Below, piece after piece: positions 44,651 through 56,202 of a stretch of DNA of 64,000 nucleotides (position 1 is the stretch's first letter; the number at the start of each line of letters is the position of its first letter). The notes beneath the pieces are model-generated. The model was not told where the DNA came from and made no database searches. It was given only the letters and a program-made list of their open reading frames with translations. Source of the stretch: Hydrangea macrophylla. Lineage: Eukaryota; Streptophyta; Magnoliopsida; Cornales; Hydrangeaceae. The position numbers and the translations under genes were made by a program. The stretch spans positions 26,256,681 through 26,320,680 of the forward strand of contig CM066994.1 in the NCBI GenBank assembly GCA_033977485.1. Reading direction: 5' to 3'.

Positions 44651-46180
44651 TGTCATGACCCATCCCGCTACGCGCGGAAATAGTACACGTGGCACGCCAC
44701 CAAGGCTCATCTAATTCCATTAAAGTAAAATAACAGCGGAAAACATAAGTGAAATCCATTAAAATCAGAGTTATAAAAAGTTTTACTCATTTGAATTTGT
44801 GTAGAAAGAATTCAGTTTGTGAAACAGAGGTCTAGTCGACTGTATCGGGGCTCCAGTCAACTGAAGATCTGAAGCAGAAGGTTTCAAAGTTTGACAGCAC
44901 ATTCCAGTCGACTGTGACTAGTTTTGCAAGATGCTAAGAGCATTACTTTGAGCAACCCGATCCAGTCGACTGACAAAAGGCCCGGTCGATTGGTTTTCAA
45001 ACAGAGAGTTCATAAAACATCTGTCTCGGTCGACTGGAATAAATCCGGTCGACTGGGGCATGAAATGTTCAGTCGACTGGGCCATACGGTCGACTGTTTT
45101 TATAAATATAGAGAGTTCAAACCTCTTGGATACAGAATCCAGTCGGCTGGATGCCCGATCAGTCGACTGGTTGTAGCAGCAGAAGACTTTGCTGCACAAC
45201 AACTATATGTTCACACAACTTTTCCTCCAAAACTAGTGATTCCAACTCAATAGAAGGGGAAGTAAAAGCTATAGGACACCCTCCCAATCCAAGTATAACT
45301 AAAATTGAAAACGAGTTGTTCTATCAACAATATATATGCATGCAATCTTACGGAAATGAGTGACTTATGTCACGATTACATGCCAATACAAATGTAACAA
45401 ATCCTAACGTGGTTTGGAAATCCAAATAGCAAGTCTAAGTTGGAAGGGGGATAACATGTACCCCAAAACAACCCTGAATACTATAAAAACAAGTACGGAC
45501 TAACACGCGTCCGATAACAATCTACTATGCAAAAAACATAACTTGCAAATCTAAAACATGTAACTATATATTATATGATTTCTAGAATCTCACCACAAAC
45601 GAGGTCTTCATAAGGGCGATTACATGCCAATCACTATAGGACCTTGCTCTTATCCATTTTCTCTGAAAAAGGTTTTAAAAACAGTTCATGGTATAGTCAT
45701 ACAATTCAATAATGCTATGAATTATATGCATGAATGTGTGAATGTAATGATTTGTTCCCAAAGCAAAACTATGTCTCCCGTAGGCCTTTTCGTGAATTTT
45801 CCAAACACTCACTCTCAACATAACGCCCGGTCTATGGGTCACCATGTTATGGGGGCCTTTAACCACCTCATACGGGTCTTTAGCTTACGATTCCTATGGT
45901 TTGCAAGACTAGGAGATCGTGCTTCTAATGGATCCAATCCTCACATTCACACCCACAACCGGGATTATCTAAACTTCAAACCAAAATCCTCTCACGAAGG
46001 TTTTTTCATGATCTTTAAAATCCAGAAGTCCTACACATGTAGATCTTCCCCTTTTTAAATCGAAAGCCCCACACATGGAAGTCTTTCACCCAAAATCCTT
46101 TTTTGTGCATTTTCATGTTGATGCACATGTTCATGCAAAATTTCATAATCATGCTTATCTCATGCTTATGAAATGCAAAT
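44651..46180 (-). mobile_element. Ty3/gypsy-type LTR fragment, minus strand
   Basis: On the minus strand it ends ...TAGCGGGATGGGTCATGACA at 44,651, a common type of plant chromovirus LTR 3' end. Further in are the palindrome array (44,830-45,175), a TATA-like stretch (45,098-45,112) and long AT-rich sequence with words such as TACCCCAAAACAACCC and CCTCATACGGGTCTTTAGC. The upstream limit is not defined. Confidence 0.45.
44830..45175. repeat. Array of CAGTCGACTGG-type palindromes
   Basis: About eleven full or partly changed copies of CCAGTCGACTGG lie at roughly 44,832, 44,853, 44,904, 44,962, 44,982, 45,027, 45,047, 45,070, 45,087, 45,138 and 45,160. Variants include CGGTCGACTGG, CGGTCGATTGG and CAGTCGGCTGG. 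Confidence 0.88.
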
Positions 46181-46592
46181 GAACAATATTATGCTAGATG
46201 AAGAAGCATATTAATAATCTTTTTTAAAACCTAAGCATAGGCAAGAAATCATGGATTTCTACACAAACATGTTATCAAAACTTCTACGAAAGCAAGTAGA
46301 CATGTTTTCAACTTTCATTTAAACACATAAGCACATAAGCATCTAGAGGAAAGCACATAAGCATCTAGATCACTTAGGCAAAATTTCAAGAGAGCTAGGT
46401 TTGAATTTTTTGCACAGGTTTGAATTTTTTGCACGTCAAACGTGTACCAAACTATGTAGTATTCTAGATTTATACTAGTTAACATATAATACATTATATT
46501 AGAGAGTCATATGAACTACCTTGACTTTTTAGGAAATTCTTTCAAGAAATTAATTTGGGGATTTTGCAAAATAAATGCATCCTCACGTGCTC
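46181..46592. other. No gene seen
   Basis: AT-rich; small duplication of AAAGCACATAAGCATCTAGA (46,325-46,370) and of GGTTTGAATTTTTTGCAC (46,400-46,436). Confidence 0.5.
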
Positions 46593-47430
46593 CTAGTCAA
46601 CATAATTCGCAACATCCCCTCTCCACTTCAAAACTTTGAGATTCGGGGCACATAGTTCAAATGATTTCTTAGTAGATGAACCACAAAACCATGATAACGT
46701 CAAGCTTCTAAGTGATTTAGATGAAACCTTGATATGCTGAAGATCATCGACTTTAGTCTTCAAGAATGTCAAACTCAGCAGAGAATTGCAAGTTATGTTA
46801 ATCTTCTCAAGCCCACATAAATCTTCAAGGTGTAAACGTTTTAACAAGCCACATGAAGATATCAATTTGTCAAAGGATTTAAAAACAATTTGAACAAACT
46901 TTAGTGACAACTTTGAGATTCACAAGACCCTTCGAAGAAAATTCAATACTGCGTTGGTGCAAGTCCATATCAAGTCCTCTCAAGGATTGAAAACCATGAA
47001 TGCTAGGTGGGAATCTAAAGGCTTTTCCTTCTTCTGGCATAACATCAATATTGAGCTCTTGAACATTACACTCTGAAGCTCTTTGAAACCATTCATAAAT
47101 AAGTACTTCTTCACTTGATTCGGGCTTATAATAAAACCAACGTACGCGAAAAGATTTTATATTCTTCTTGTTGCACATATTTAACATTGATACTTTGTCC
47201 AGAAGTTGAAGAAGTGAGATCGAAAGTGCTCATCTTTATACGAGTATAGATCAAAATTCAAGCTTGACGAAGGAATGCGGTTTCTAATATCTTTACACAA
47301 AAGGCCAACGCAGACAACGACTCTCAGAGGAAGCAACGAGAGTATGTAATAAAAACCAGGGTCAAGAAGTTTGCTAAATGGATGATCACTCTCTTCACTC
47401 CCACTACTTACATCATCAGAGATTTTCATA
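46593..47430 (-). pseudogene. F-box/LRR (FBD-type) protein gene, broken and truncated
   Basis: Starting at ATG 47,430 (MKISDDVSS), the first frame gives an F-box-like stretch (YYILSLLPLRVVVCVGLLCK, about residues 30-50). A one-base shift near 47,185 leads to the second frame (CNKKNIKSFRVRWFYYKP...FPPSIHGFQSLRGLDMDL), and another near 46,905 to the third (LKRLHLEDLCGLEKINITC...APNLKVLKWRGDVANYVD). The Leu-rich order and the APNL-LKW motif are typical of plant F-box/FBD/LRR proteins, which are substrate adaptors of SCF ubiquitin ligases. Such proteins are usually 400-500 residues; here about 275 codons remain, with no FBD C-terminus. A TTGGAATAG acceptor-like site just before the ATG suggests a 5'UTR intron. 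Not functional as it stands. Confidence 0.8.
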
Positions 47431-47574
47431 TTCCTCCCTTGATTTAATCCTATTCCAATAAGAAACAAGAAAATTGATCTGTCAAAATAAACCAAAGAAG
47501 TACATTATGCATGGGAAATAAGAAAACTATGGTTGGACCCTTATGTCTATTAAACAAATATATCCTTACATTTT

Positions 47575-47788
47575 TAAGTGACTGCATATACCTACGTGTA
47601 GGTTTCTATAAGCCCAGTTTTGTGAAAATGCTTTGTTTTGGGTTTTGGTGGGAAGGGGGGGGGGGGGGGGGGGGGGGGGGTTTGGTGGTGTGGTTTGTGT
47701 GTTGTTAAGTGACTGCCAATACCTACATGTAGGTTTCTATAAGCCCAGTTCTGTGCATTGTTAGGGGGGGGAGGGAATGTGTGTGTGT
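47575..47788. repeat. Short duplication flanking a 36-bp poly-G run
   Basis: TAAGTGACTGC-ATACCTAC-TGTAGGTTTCTATAAGCCCAGTT occurs at about 47,576 and 47,706. Between them lies an uninterrupted G run (47,655-47,690), which may be partly an assembly or sequencing artefact. Confidence 0.7.
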
Positions 47789-48554
47789 TAGGGGTGTGTT
47801 TCGGCCGGAACGGGACGAAAATCACCCCTTAGGAAAAAATTCCGAAAATTTCAGAATTCACAAAGATATTCTGATTCCGATTTCGATTATGAATTTTCGG
47901 AATTTCAATTCTAGATTCCGATTTCGATTTTTCGGAAATTTCAGAAATCTCGGAAATTTTCAGAAAGCTTACTGTCAACAATTGGAATCCCACAAACACT
48001 GACGTTCTCTCCCTTCCTCAATTCACCACCATCGAAACCCCAAAAATACCATCAAAGTGAAATCAAAACTAAATATATATATATATATACATACATACCC
48101 ACCCATATACACATGTATTTCAGTAACTATGTACATCTATATACGTACTTGGTTCGATCTGGTGAAGGGAGAGAAAGCGATCGATCCCGACGGCGGCGAC
48201 AGGCAGTCATAACAACAACGGTGGCAGGCAGTCACAACAGCGGCGGTAGTAGTTGGTAGCGGCGGCGGTAGTTGGTCGCGACGAAGGCATGTGGTGGCTG
48301 GTGGTGGTAGGGCTTGGAACGTTGAAGTTGCAGAATGGAGACTTAGAGAATGGAGAAGGTTGAAGTATATGTCTCACTCTCAAATGAAATTAGGGTTTAT
48401 CAGTTTGTGAAAGAAGAATTTATATCATTATTGAATGGGTGGCTAAGATGGAGTAAAAAATAATGAGCGCCTGAGATGAGATGTGATGTGTGGTTAGATA
48501 AATTTTTTGGTAAATTGCATTTCAATTCTAATATACTATGTATTATATATGTAT

Positions 48555-49171
48555 TGATATGTCGAGAAATATTCTGTGGCTGTCTGACTGCCACGTGTTC
48601 AGCCACTAGCCTGGGAAGATCGGGTTTGCGGCGTGAAGCCCACGCTCCCGAGGTGCCCGGGTCTTGCCGACCGGGATACCCGGGCGGTCGTGGTGAGGTC
48701 CCGAGAGATGCGGCGTCAATCATGTTTCAATACTGTTTCCTTATACAGCCGTGACTCTATCAAAAGGAATCAATGGTTTCCCAAACCACTTAGGAAACTT
48801 TCCAAATACTGTACACATCCACTGCAATTAGATTACACTTCCTAATCTGATAAAACTTACCATGTAAGGTGGACTCTTGCACCTATAAAAGAGCCCACCT
48901 GCCCTCTCAAAAGGGGGCGGACTATCAATTCTCTAAGCATACAATTCTGCACTAGGGAATTCACCATCTCCACGCATACACCCGGTCGGTATTACTGGTA
49001 GTGCCACCCACCATTGTTGGCTCACCAGGCCCGCCGGTGATCTGTTAGTGAGACGCGCCCAGACGCACCCGTGGACGTAGGTCACCTCATTAACGGGGCC
49101 GAACCACACACAAATCTTTTCGTGGCTTGATTTTCTGTCTAAATTACCCTAACCAATTTTCGGCATCATCA
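48555..49171 (+). repeat. 5' LTR of the gypsy element
   Basis: 617 bp, TGATATGTCGAG to CGGCATCATCA. A TATA-like CCTATAAAAG lies near 48,881, placing the transcription start near 48,910. Confidence 0.95.
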
Positions 49172-49174
49172 GTT

Positions 49175-49192
49175 TGGCGCCGTCTGTGGGAA
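49175..49192 (+). promoter_or_regulatory. Primer-binding site
   Basis: TGGCGCCGTCTGTGGGAA begins three bases after the LTR and is the type found in Tat-lineage and related plant gypsy elements (tRNA primer; isotype not tested). Confidence 0.85.
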
Positions 49193-49236
49193 ATCGACAC
49201 AGTTTTCTCATCAACAAAAATCTTTGACTGATCGAT

Positions 49237-50943
49237 ATGCCGCCAAAGAAGGGTAAGAAGACCGCCGATTCAACCGGTCAGGAGGACCTACAGATCGAGA
49301 CACGGGCGACCTCCATGACCTCCGACCAGGTTACAGCAGCCCTGGAGCGGCTCTTGGAGGGCCAGCTCCGGACACAACAGCAAATAGAGGCGCTCATGGC
49401 CCAGCATGAAAAAGTGGTCGAGGACCCCGAGAAAGGCCCTTCGTCGGAAAAGCGGCCTGAAAAGAGCACTTCCAGTAAGAGGCCTGCCCGGAAGCGCGGA
49501 AAAACCAGATCCGCTCCAGGGTCCCAACTAAATCGGGAAAGCCAGGCTGAGGGAGAATGTAGCCAGCCCACCAAGCGCCCACAGGAAGGACCTCGGTACG
49601 TTCCTCGCCGAGCGCGCAGAGTGGAGGACGCCCGGATCCTCATTGAACGGCGGCGGGCCGCAAGGGGAGAAGCATCCAGACGAAAGGTCAGGGAACCGGC
49701 CGACGATCCGCCCGCCCTAAGCCGGGATGATCTTGGGCACAGACTTTCCCGAACCCATAGCCGAGTGTTATCCCCGAGGTCGACGCGCTTTGAGGATGAG
49801 GCCTCATCATCTGATCCAACCTACCACTCGGATACAGAAAGGAGAGTCGGGCACACCGACGTCAAAGCCCAGGTCGAGGAGTTGCAGCAACAGATCGAGA
49901 GGTTGAACCGCAAGTCCGGTCACGACCTCACGAATACCGAAACAAAGTCGCCCTACACCGCCCGGGTGACACAGTTCCCGATTCCACGGAAGTTCAAACC
50001 CCCTCACCTCAGTTCATATGACGGCAAGGGGAGTCCGGTGGACCACATCCGCACCTACAAGGCGCAAATGGCACTGGTGACCACAACGGATGAGTTGTTG
50101 TGCTTGGCGTTCCCCAGTACTTTAAAGGGATCAGCCGCACAGTGGTTCCACGCCCTGAAGCCCCGAACGGTTGACAACTTCAAAGCCCTCGGCAAACTCT
50201 TCATCAGTCAGTTTGTCGGGATGCTAGATCGATCACAGCCGGACACCCAGCTGTTAGCCGTCAAGCAGCAAAAGGGCGAGTCTTTAAGGGAGTACGTGGA
50301 TCGTTTCAACCAGCAGAGGCTCCTGATCCGCAACCTCAATGAGACGGCCGCGATCATGGCTTTCTGCTCGGGAGTTCAGCACACCAAGGTGGCCACGTCG
50401 TTCCATCGGAACCGACCGGCAACCCTGGTGGAACTCTCGGAAAGAGTTGGAAAGTATATCGATACTGAGGAGTTTTTGAAGGCAAAACGCGCCAGCCAGG
50501 CGGGAGACGAATTCCCGCAAGCCAAGCACAAGCGCGAGGGATCAGAAAAGGGTCCGGGAAAAAAGCCGAAACAAGACCAGAGGGATCCTAGGGGCCAGCC
50601 CCTAGTAGCCTTCACGCCCCTTTCCCGGCCCATTCACGAGGTAATGGCCGCAGCAGAGGAACAGAGGCTGCTCCCGCAGCCAGCTAAACTCAGAGCCCCA
50701 CCCGGTAAGAGAAACCGGGAGAAGTTTTGCCGTTATCACAGGGATCACGGCCACGAGACGGAGGATTGCTTCAAGTTGAAGATAGCAATCGAGAAGCTGA
50801 TCGAGCAAGGGCATCTTGCCGAGTTTGTCACAGCCGACAGGCGCCCCCGTCAGGATGCCCGAGCTCCCGGTCAGCCCCCTCCGCCGCTCGGTCACATTAG
50901 TGTGATCTCTGGAGGAACATCGGGCGGAGGTGACTCTCAGTAG
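49237..50943 (+). CDS. Gag protein of the gypsy element
   Basis: 568 codons from ATG 49,237, the first ATG of the long frame, 45 bases after the primer-binding site. The N-terminal 230 residues are charged and low in complexity (Arg/Lys/Glu/Pro). Residues about 245-410 are a Retrotrans_gag domain (FPIPRKFKPPHLSSYDGKG, then LKGSAAQWFHALKP and GESLREYVDRFNQQ). A zinc-binding stretch FCRYHRDHGHETEDC lies near residue 500. The protein forms the virus-like particle and binds element RNA. The frame ends at TAG 50,941 but continues in the same frame into protease, so this TAG is either a nonsense mutation or a leaky gag/pol boundary; I cannot tell which from one copy. Confidence 0.93.
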   Translation: MPPKKGKKTADSTGQEDLQIETRATSMTSDQVTAALERLLEGQLRTQQQIEALMAQHEKVVEDPEKGPSSEKRPEKSTSSKRPARKRGKTRSAPGSQLNRESQAEGECSQPTKRPQEGPRYVPRRARRVEDARILIERRRAARGEASRRKVREPADDPPALSRDDLGHRLSRTHSRVLSPRSTRFEDEASSSDPTYHSDTERRVGHTDVKAQVEELQQQIERLNRKSGHDLTNTETKSPYTARVTQFPIPRKFKPPHLSSYDGKGSPVDHIRTYKAQMALVTTTDELLCLAFPSTLKGSAAQWFHALKPRTVDNFKALGKLFISQFVGMLDRSQPDTQLLAVKQQKGESLREYVDRFNQQRLLIRNLNETAAIMAFCSGVQHTKVATSFHRNRPATLVELSERVGKYIDTEEFLKAKRASQAGDEFPQAKHKREGSEKGPGKKPKQDQRDPRGQPLVAFTPLSRPIHEVMAAAEEQRLLPQPAKLRAPPGKRNREKFCRYHRDHGHETEDCFKLKIAIEKLIEQGHLAEFVTADRRPRQDARAPGQPPPPLGHISVISGGTSGGGDSQ

Positions 50944-53900
50944 GCCAGGAAGAGGCATGCCAGAGCATCCCGAGCGGATGTATGGCAGGTCCAATCCACC
51001 GGCTCCTCACCAACTGACGTCCTGACATTCTCGTCCGACGACGTACGGGGCCTTCACTGCCCCCATGACGACCCGTTAGTGGTGACGCTGTCTATAGCCA
51101 ACTATATGGTCCAAAGGGTACTAGTCGACACGGGCAGTTCGTCCGACATAATGTTCACGGCAGCATTCGACCAACTCAGAATCGATCGGGATCGGCTCCG
51201 GCCAGTGGCTACTCCCCTGGTCGGATTCAACGGCTCTAGCACTCAGCCGCTCGGCACGATCGAGCTCCCAGTCCTCATGGGGACCTACCCGCAACAGGTT
51301 TCCATGCTCACCAATTTTGTGATAGTGAATGCCCCATCGGCCTACAATGTCATCCTCGGGAGGCCGACCCTCAACAGAGCCCGTGCAGTTGTCTCCACAC
51401 ACAGCTTGATCGTGAAATTCCCGACTCCCCAGGGACCTGGATGCTTACAAGGAGACCAGACCACGGCTCGAAGTTGTTATGTCAGCTCGTTGCGCCGGGG
51501 GGCAATCACCGAATCACTGAACATCCAAGAAATGGACCCCCGGGACCAGAGGGACGTGATCGGGCCTATGGAAGAGTTGGAGCAAGTTGTGCTAGATCCA
51601 GAACATCCGGGCCGCACGGTCAACATAGGCGCACTATTGGAGCCCGCCTTGAAAGAAAAGTTGATCCAGTTCCTGAGGCAAAACCAGGACGTTTTTGCTT
51701 GGAGTCACGAGGACATGCCCGGAATCGATCCCCGGGTAATGTCCCATCGTCTCAATGTCAGCCCGGACAGCCGTCCGATAAAGCAGAAGCGAAGGGGAAT
51801 GGCCCCTGAAAGACAAAAGGCTGTGAGTGAGGAGGTCGCGAAGCTCTTGAAAGCTAACTCCATCCGCGAAGTCCACTACCCTGACTGGCTGGCCAATGTT
51901 GTCCTGGTCAAGAAGAGCAATGGCAAATGGAGGATGTGCGTTGACTTTACCGACCTTAACAAGGCCTGCCCCAAGGACTGTTATCCGCTGCCCAGGATAG
52001 ACCTCCTTGTCGATTCAACGGCAGGCCATTCACTCCTCTCGTTCATGGATGCCTACTCGGGGTATAATCAGATCAGCATGTACCCTGGGGATGAAGAGAA
52101 GACGGCGTTCATCACCGACCAGGGCACGTATTGTTACAGAGTTATGCCATTCGGCCTCAAGAACGCCGGGGCTACATACCAGCGCCTGGTCAATTTAATG
52201 TTCAGAGACCTTATCGGAAAATCCATGGAAGTGTACGTGGACGACCTCCTGGTCAAGAGCCGGGAAGAGACCGACCACCTCGAGCACCTGACCGGGGCCT
52301 TCAGCATTTTGAGAAAGTTCAGGATGAGGTTGAACCCGGTCAAGTGCACCTTTGGGGTCTCGTCCGGAAAGTTCCTCGGTCATCTGGTCAGCAGACGGGG
52401 AATCGAAGCAAACCCCGACAAAATTCAGGCTATCATCAACATGCGGTCTCCCAAGTCAACAAAGGAAGTTCAAAGCCTAGCCGGACGGGTGGCCGCACTG
52501 AACAGATTCGTCTCCCGAGCTACTGACCGGTGCCTCCCGTTCTTTAAAATCCTCCGTAAAGCCTTTCAATGGTCGGAGGAGTGTGAGGAGGCATTCCAGG
52601 ACCTCAAGAAGTACCTGGCCTCTCCTCCTCTACTGACGACACCTACGGCCGGAGATGAACTATTCCTGTACCTGGCCGTGTCACCATCGGCGGTTAGCTC
52701 GGCACTTATTCGGGAAGAGCACGGGATACAGTTCCCCGTGTACTATACCATCCGGGCGCTGCAGGGGGCAGAGAGCCGATACTCCCGCATCGAAAAATTG
52801 GCCTTCGCTCTCATTACCTCTGCCTGAAGGCTCCGGCCGTACTTCCAGGCCCATGCCATTGTGGTACTCACCGATCAACCACTCCGCAAAATTCTCTCCC
52901 GGCCAGACACGTCCGGGAGGCTCGTTAAATGGGCTTTGGAACTGGAAGAGTTTGAGGTGACTTACCAGCCGCGGACGGCCATCAAGGGACAAGCCGTCGC
53001 AGATTTTCTGGTCGAGTTTACATATCCCGAAGACCCGGAAGAAGAACCCGAGACCGCGGCCTTACCGCCTGGGTTGCAATCCGGCATCCCTACTTGGGTA
53101 CTACATGTCGATGGTTCTTCTAACCAGCAAGGTAGTGGTGCTGGGATCATCTTGACTACCCCCGACGGAATCCAGCTTGAATATGCTTTGAGATTTGGGT
53201 TTCGTGCCTCCAACAACGAGGCCGAATACGAAGCCCTCCTGGTCGGGTTACAATTAGCCATTTCAATGAGTGCACAATAGGTCGAGAGCTACAGCGACTC
53301 TCAGCTCGTGGTCAATCAGGTAAACCAGGAATATGAAGCGCGGGAAGACAGCATGATAGCCTACTTATCCCTCGTCCGGACGGTGTCCAAACAGCTCCGA
53401 GGATTCACCCTCACTCGGATACCTAGAGAAGAGAACACCAGAGCTGACCGTCTTGCTTGCCTCGCCTCGTCGTCTGAGTCAGACTTGCCCGGGATAAGGA
53501 TACAATTCCTGCCCGAGCCAAGTGTGATCAACTCAGAAGGCATGGAGGTCGACCCGGTCACTCTGGGGCCCAGTTGGATGGACCCGATCGTGACATTCTT
53601 GACGACAGGAGGGCTCCCAAACGATAAAGAGGAAGCAAGGCGGGTCAAGTACCGGGCAGCCCGATACCATATTCTCGATGGTGTCCTCTATAAGAGAGGA
53701 TTCACTATCCCGTACCTCCGCTGCGTTCATCCAACACAAGTTCAAGCCATATTGTTTGAAATCCACGAAGGCGTGTGCGGGAACCACGTAGGCGGAAGGA
53801 CACTGTCCAGAAAGGCCCTACTACAAGGCTACTACTGGCCAACCATGGCCCGAGATTCGCAGGAGTACGTTCGGAAATGTGACAAGTGCCAACGGTACTC

Positions 53901-54810
53901 TCCAATGATAAACCAACCGGGAGAACTTCAGACCCCGGTCCATAGCCCCTGGCCGTTCGCCCAATGGGGGATCGACATTGTTGGTCCCTTACCAATAGGA
54001 AGAGGGCAGGTTAAGTTTGCCGTAATAGCCGTTGATTACTTCACCAAGTGGGCAGAAGCCGAGCCCCTGGCAACGATAACCGAGCGCAAGATGGAGCATT
54101 TTGTGGAGAGAAATATCCTTAGCAGGTTCGGCATTCCACGAGTCCTAGTCAGCGACAATGGGAGACAATTCGATACACCTATCTTTAGACAGTTCTGCTC
54201 GGACTATGGGATCCTGAATCATTACTCCTCTCCTGAGCATCCACAGGCTAATGGTCAGGCCGAGGTAACCAACCGCACTATCTTGCAATCGATCAAAACA
54301 AGGTTGGAAGGTGCCAAAGGCCTATGGGCTGATGAACTCCCAGCCCTCCTGTGGGCCTACCGCACCACACCCCGGGCAGCTACGGGTGAAACCCTATTTT
54401 CCTTGACTTATGGTTTCGAGGTAGTAGTCCCCACAGAGCTCGGACTGCCCACATACCGAGTGGCTACCTTCAAAGACCCAGATAATGGAGAAGCCCTCAG
54501 GACGGAACTAGACCTGGTGGAAGAAAAAAGAGACCAGGCCTATCTAAAAGTGGCAACTTATAAGCAGAGGGTCTCGCGGTATTACAACAGTAAGGTGAAG
54601 CATCGTAGTTTTCAAGTCGGGGACCTTGTCCTTAAAGCAGTAAACCAGTCCACCCGGGTCCCAAGCCATGGGAAGTTGGGAGCAAACTGGGAAGGTCCGT
54701 ATCTAGTGACTCGAGTCAACCGACCGGGAACCTACTGGCTACAGAGCATGAACCGGCACGATCTCACCCATCCATGGCACGTGCAACACCTTCGCAAGTA
54801 TTATCAGTAG
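50944..54810 (+). pseudogene. Pol of the gypsy element: protease, RT, two RNases H, integrase; two nonsense codons
   Basis: Same frame as gag. Protease with VDTGSSSDIMF (near 51,124); reverse transcriptase with SFMDAYSGYNQI and YVDD (52,234-52,245); the usual gypsy RNase H region (AVSPSAVSSALIREEHG, 52,675 onwards); a second, archaeal-type RNase H (HVDGSSNQQGSGAGI near 53,104, YSDSQLVVNQ near 53,290); integrase with the HEGVCGNHVGG/CDKCQ zinc finger and the catalytic stretches WGIDIVGPLP, VSDNGRQF and HPQANGQAE. It ends with a HPWHVQHLRKYYQ tail. Interruptions are only TGA 52,825 (at a Trp position, TGG to TGA) and TAG 53,278; no frameshift was needed. The duplicated RNase H is a hallmark of the Tat lineage. 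Confidence 0.93.
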
Positions 54811-55776
54811 CGACTGGCTACGGGAGTTTAGAGTTATAAGGAAAATTCTTTTCATGTAGTCCTGATGGGACCATTATTGCAGATTGTTACCTTCTAAATA
54901 AAATTGGAAAGTTTGGAAACTTACTCCTATCAGTACATCATGCAATGCGTCAAAAAAGACCTCGGGCCTAACCCCGAGGCATCACAAAGACCTCGGGCCT
55001 AACCCCGAGGCACCACAAAGACCTCGGGCCTAACCCCGAGGCATCAAAAAGACCTCGGGCTCCGAACCCAGGCACCAAAGGACCCTACAACCACCCATGT
55101 TCCAGGTCGGTTTCCTATGGTCGATCCCCAGTACGCCTCCGCCGTAACAGGAACCTCGGGGGCAAGAGGGTTCACACCTAAACAGGAAATTAACTAAAAC
55201 TTCGCCTAGGTCCAGCCGGCGATGGGGTCAAACCCCTAGGTGGCCAACGATGGCAAGTTTCAAATGCTCCTGCAACCACCCATGTTCCAGGTCGATTTCC
55301 TACAGCCAATTAGTCCCGCACTCCCGCCTTAGCCAAATGCTTGGGGGGCAGGGGGACACAGGGAAATACTAAGGCTAAAACAGGAAATTGCAATGCTCGA
55401 CTAGGTGTTCTGTGGGTTACGGTCCTAAAGCATTTGCTAAGGCAGATGTTAGGTTGGCTAAAGCCATACGGATACTAGCAAAAGTTAAAACACAGTACAA
55501 TAAAGTTGGTGAAAGGATGACCTCGAGGGCCTTTTCATTAGCTAAGACAAATGTACAAAGCTTGGGGGGCATTTGTAGTAGCCTCCCCGAAAAATAGAAA
55601 TCTACAAGCAATAAAAGCAAACAGCAGGAAGGAGGGACCGGGGGATTAGTTTTCCACACTAGTCACCTTCTCGGTCTCCCCGGTATGCTCCCTTGGTACG
55701 GCAGGTCCTTCTTTCCCCAAGCCCCCGTCCGGGGCGAGTTCTGTGGCATCCGCAGCAGCCGCAGGGTCTTCACCAA
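54811..55776 (+). other. Region between pol and antisense gene A; tandem hairpin repeats
   Basis: No coding sequence. Holds the 31-bp repeats at 54,955-55,075, and a second duplication of CCACCCATGTTCCAGGTCG (near 55,092 and 55,278). It is the 3' flank of antisense gene A and probably contains its polyadenylation region. Confidence 0.7.
54955..55075. repeat. Four 31-bp hairpin repeats
   Basis: AAGACCTCGGGCCTAACCCC followed by GAGGCATCACA is repeated three times with a fourth degenerate copy. In each, CCTCGGG pairs with CCCGAGG-type sequence, so every unit can form a stem. Confidence 0.9.
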
Positions 55777-56118
55777 TCACAGGACCCATTCGGGGTGATC
55801 CCGGGCTACCCGCCGCTTCAGATTGTCATAGCCTTGGAAGAAGCCGTCGTCAAACGGGCCCTCTAGGGCCTCTGCAGCAGGTGTTTCGGCTGCCGCCTTA
55901 GCCCGGAGAACCTCCAATTCGCTTAAGGCCGCTGCCAGGTCTGCCTGGACCGCCCCCAAGCTCAAGGCCAGTGAGTTCGCCTTGCTTGTCTCCACGGCTA
56001 AGGCGGCTTTCGCTATTTGCAGTTCTTTTCGCTCCTTCGACAGGGAGGCCTCAGCAGCGCTGACCTTCTCGGTCAGAGAGGACATGACGGACTCGGATCC
56101 CGCGGCCATGCAGCCAAC

Positions 56119-56202
56119 CTACAGCAAGAGGATGAAAATCAGTTAGGCAAGCGAAAAGGGGAGCCGGCTAATGTTAAAAAGAGAAGGAGACGGGACACTT
56201 AC
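56119..56202 (-). other. Intron 3 of antisense gene A (84 nt)
   Basis: Donor GTAAGTGTCC at 56,202; acceptor CTCTTGCTGTAG ending at 56,119; a branch-like CTAAC lies about 25 nt upstream of the acceptor. Phase 0. Confidence 0.87.

Noticed and set aside
48400..48845. Open frames in the gypsy LTRs (48,400-48,845 and 59,960-60,294)
   Set aside because: They occur identically in both LTRs and cross the LTR boundary; LTRs of this group are not known to code.
49278..53995. Minus-strand frames opposite the gypsy gag-pol (for example 49,278-49,643, 50,602-50,994)
   Set aside because: High-GC shadow frames without introns, promoters or family similarity, unlike the two antisense genes downstream of pol.
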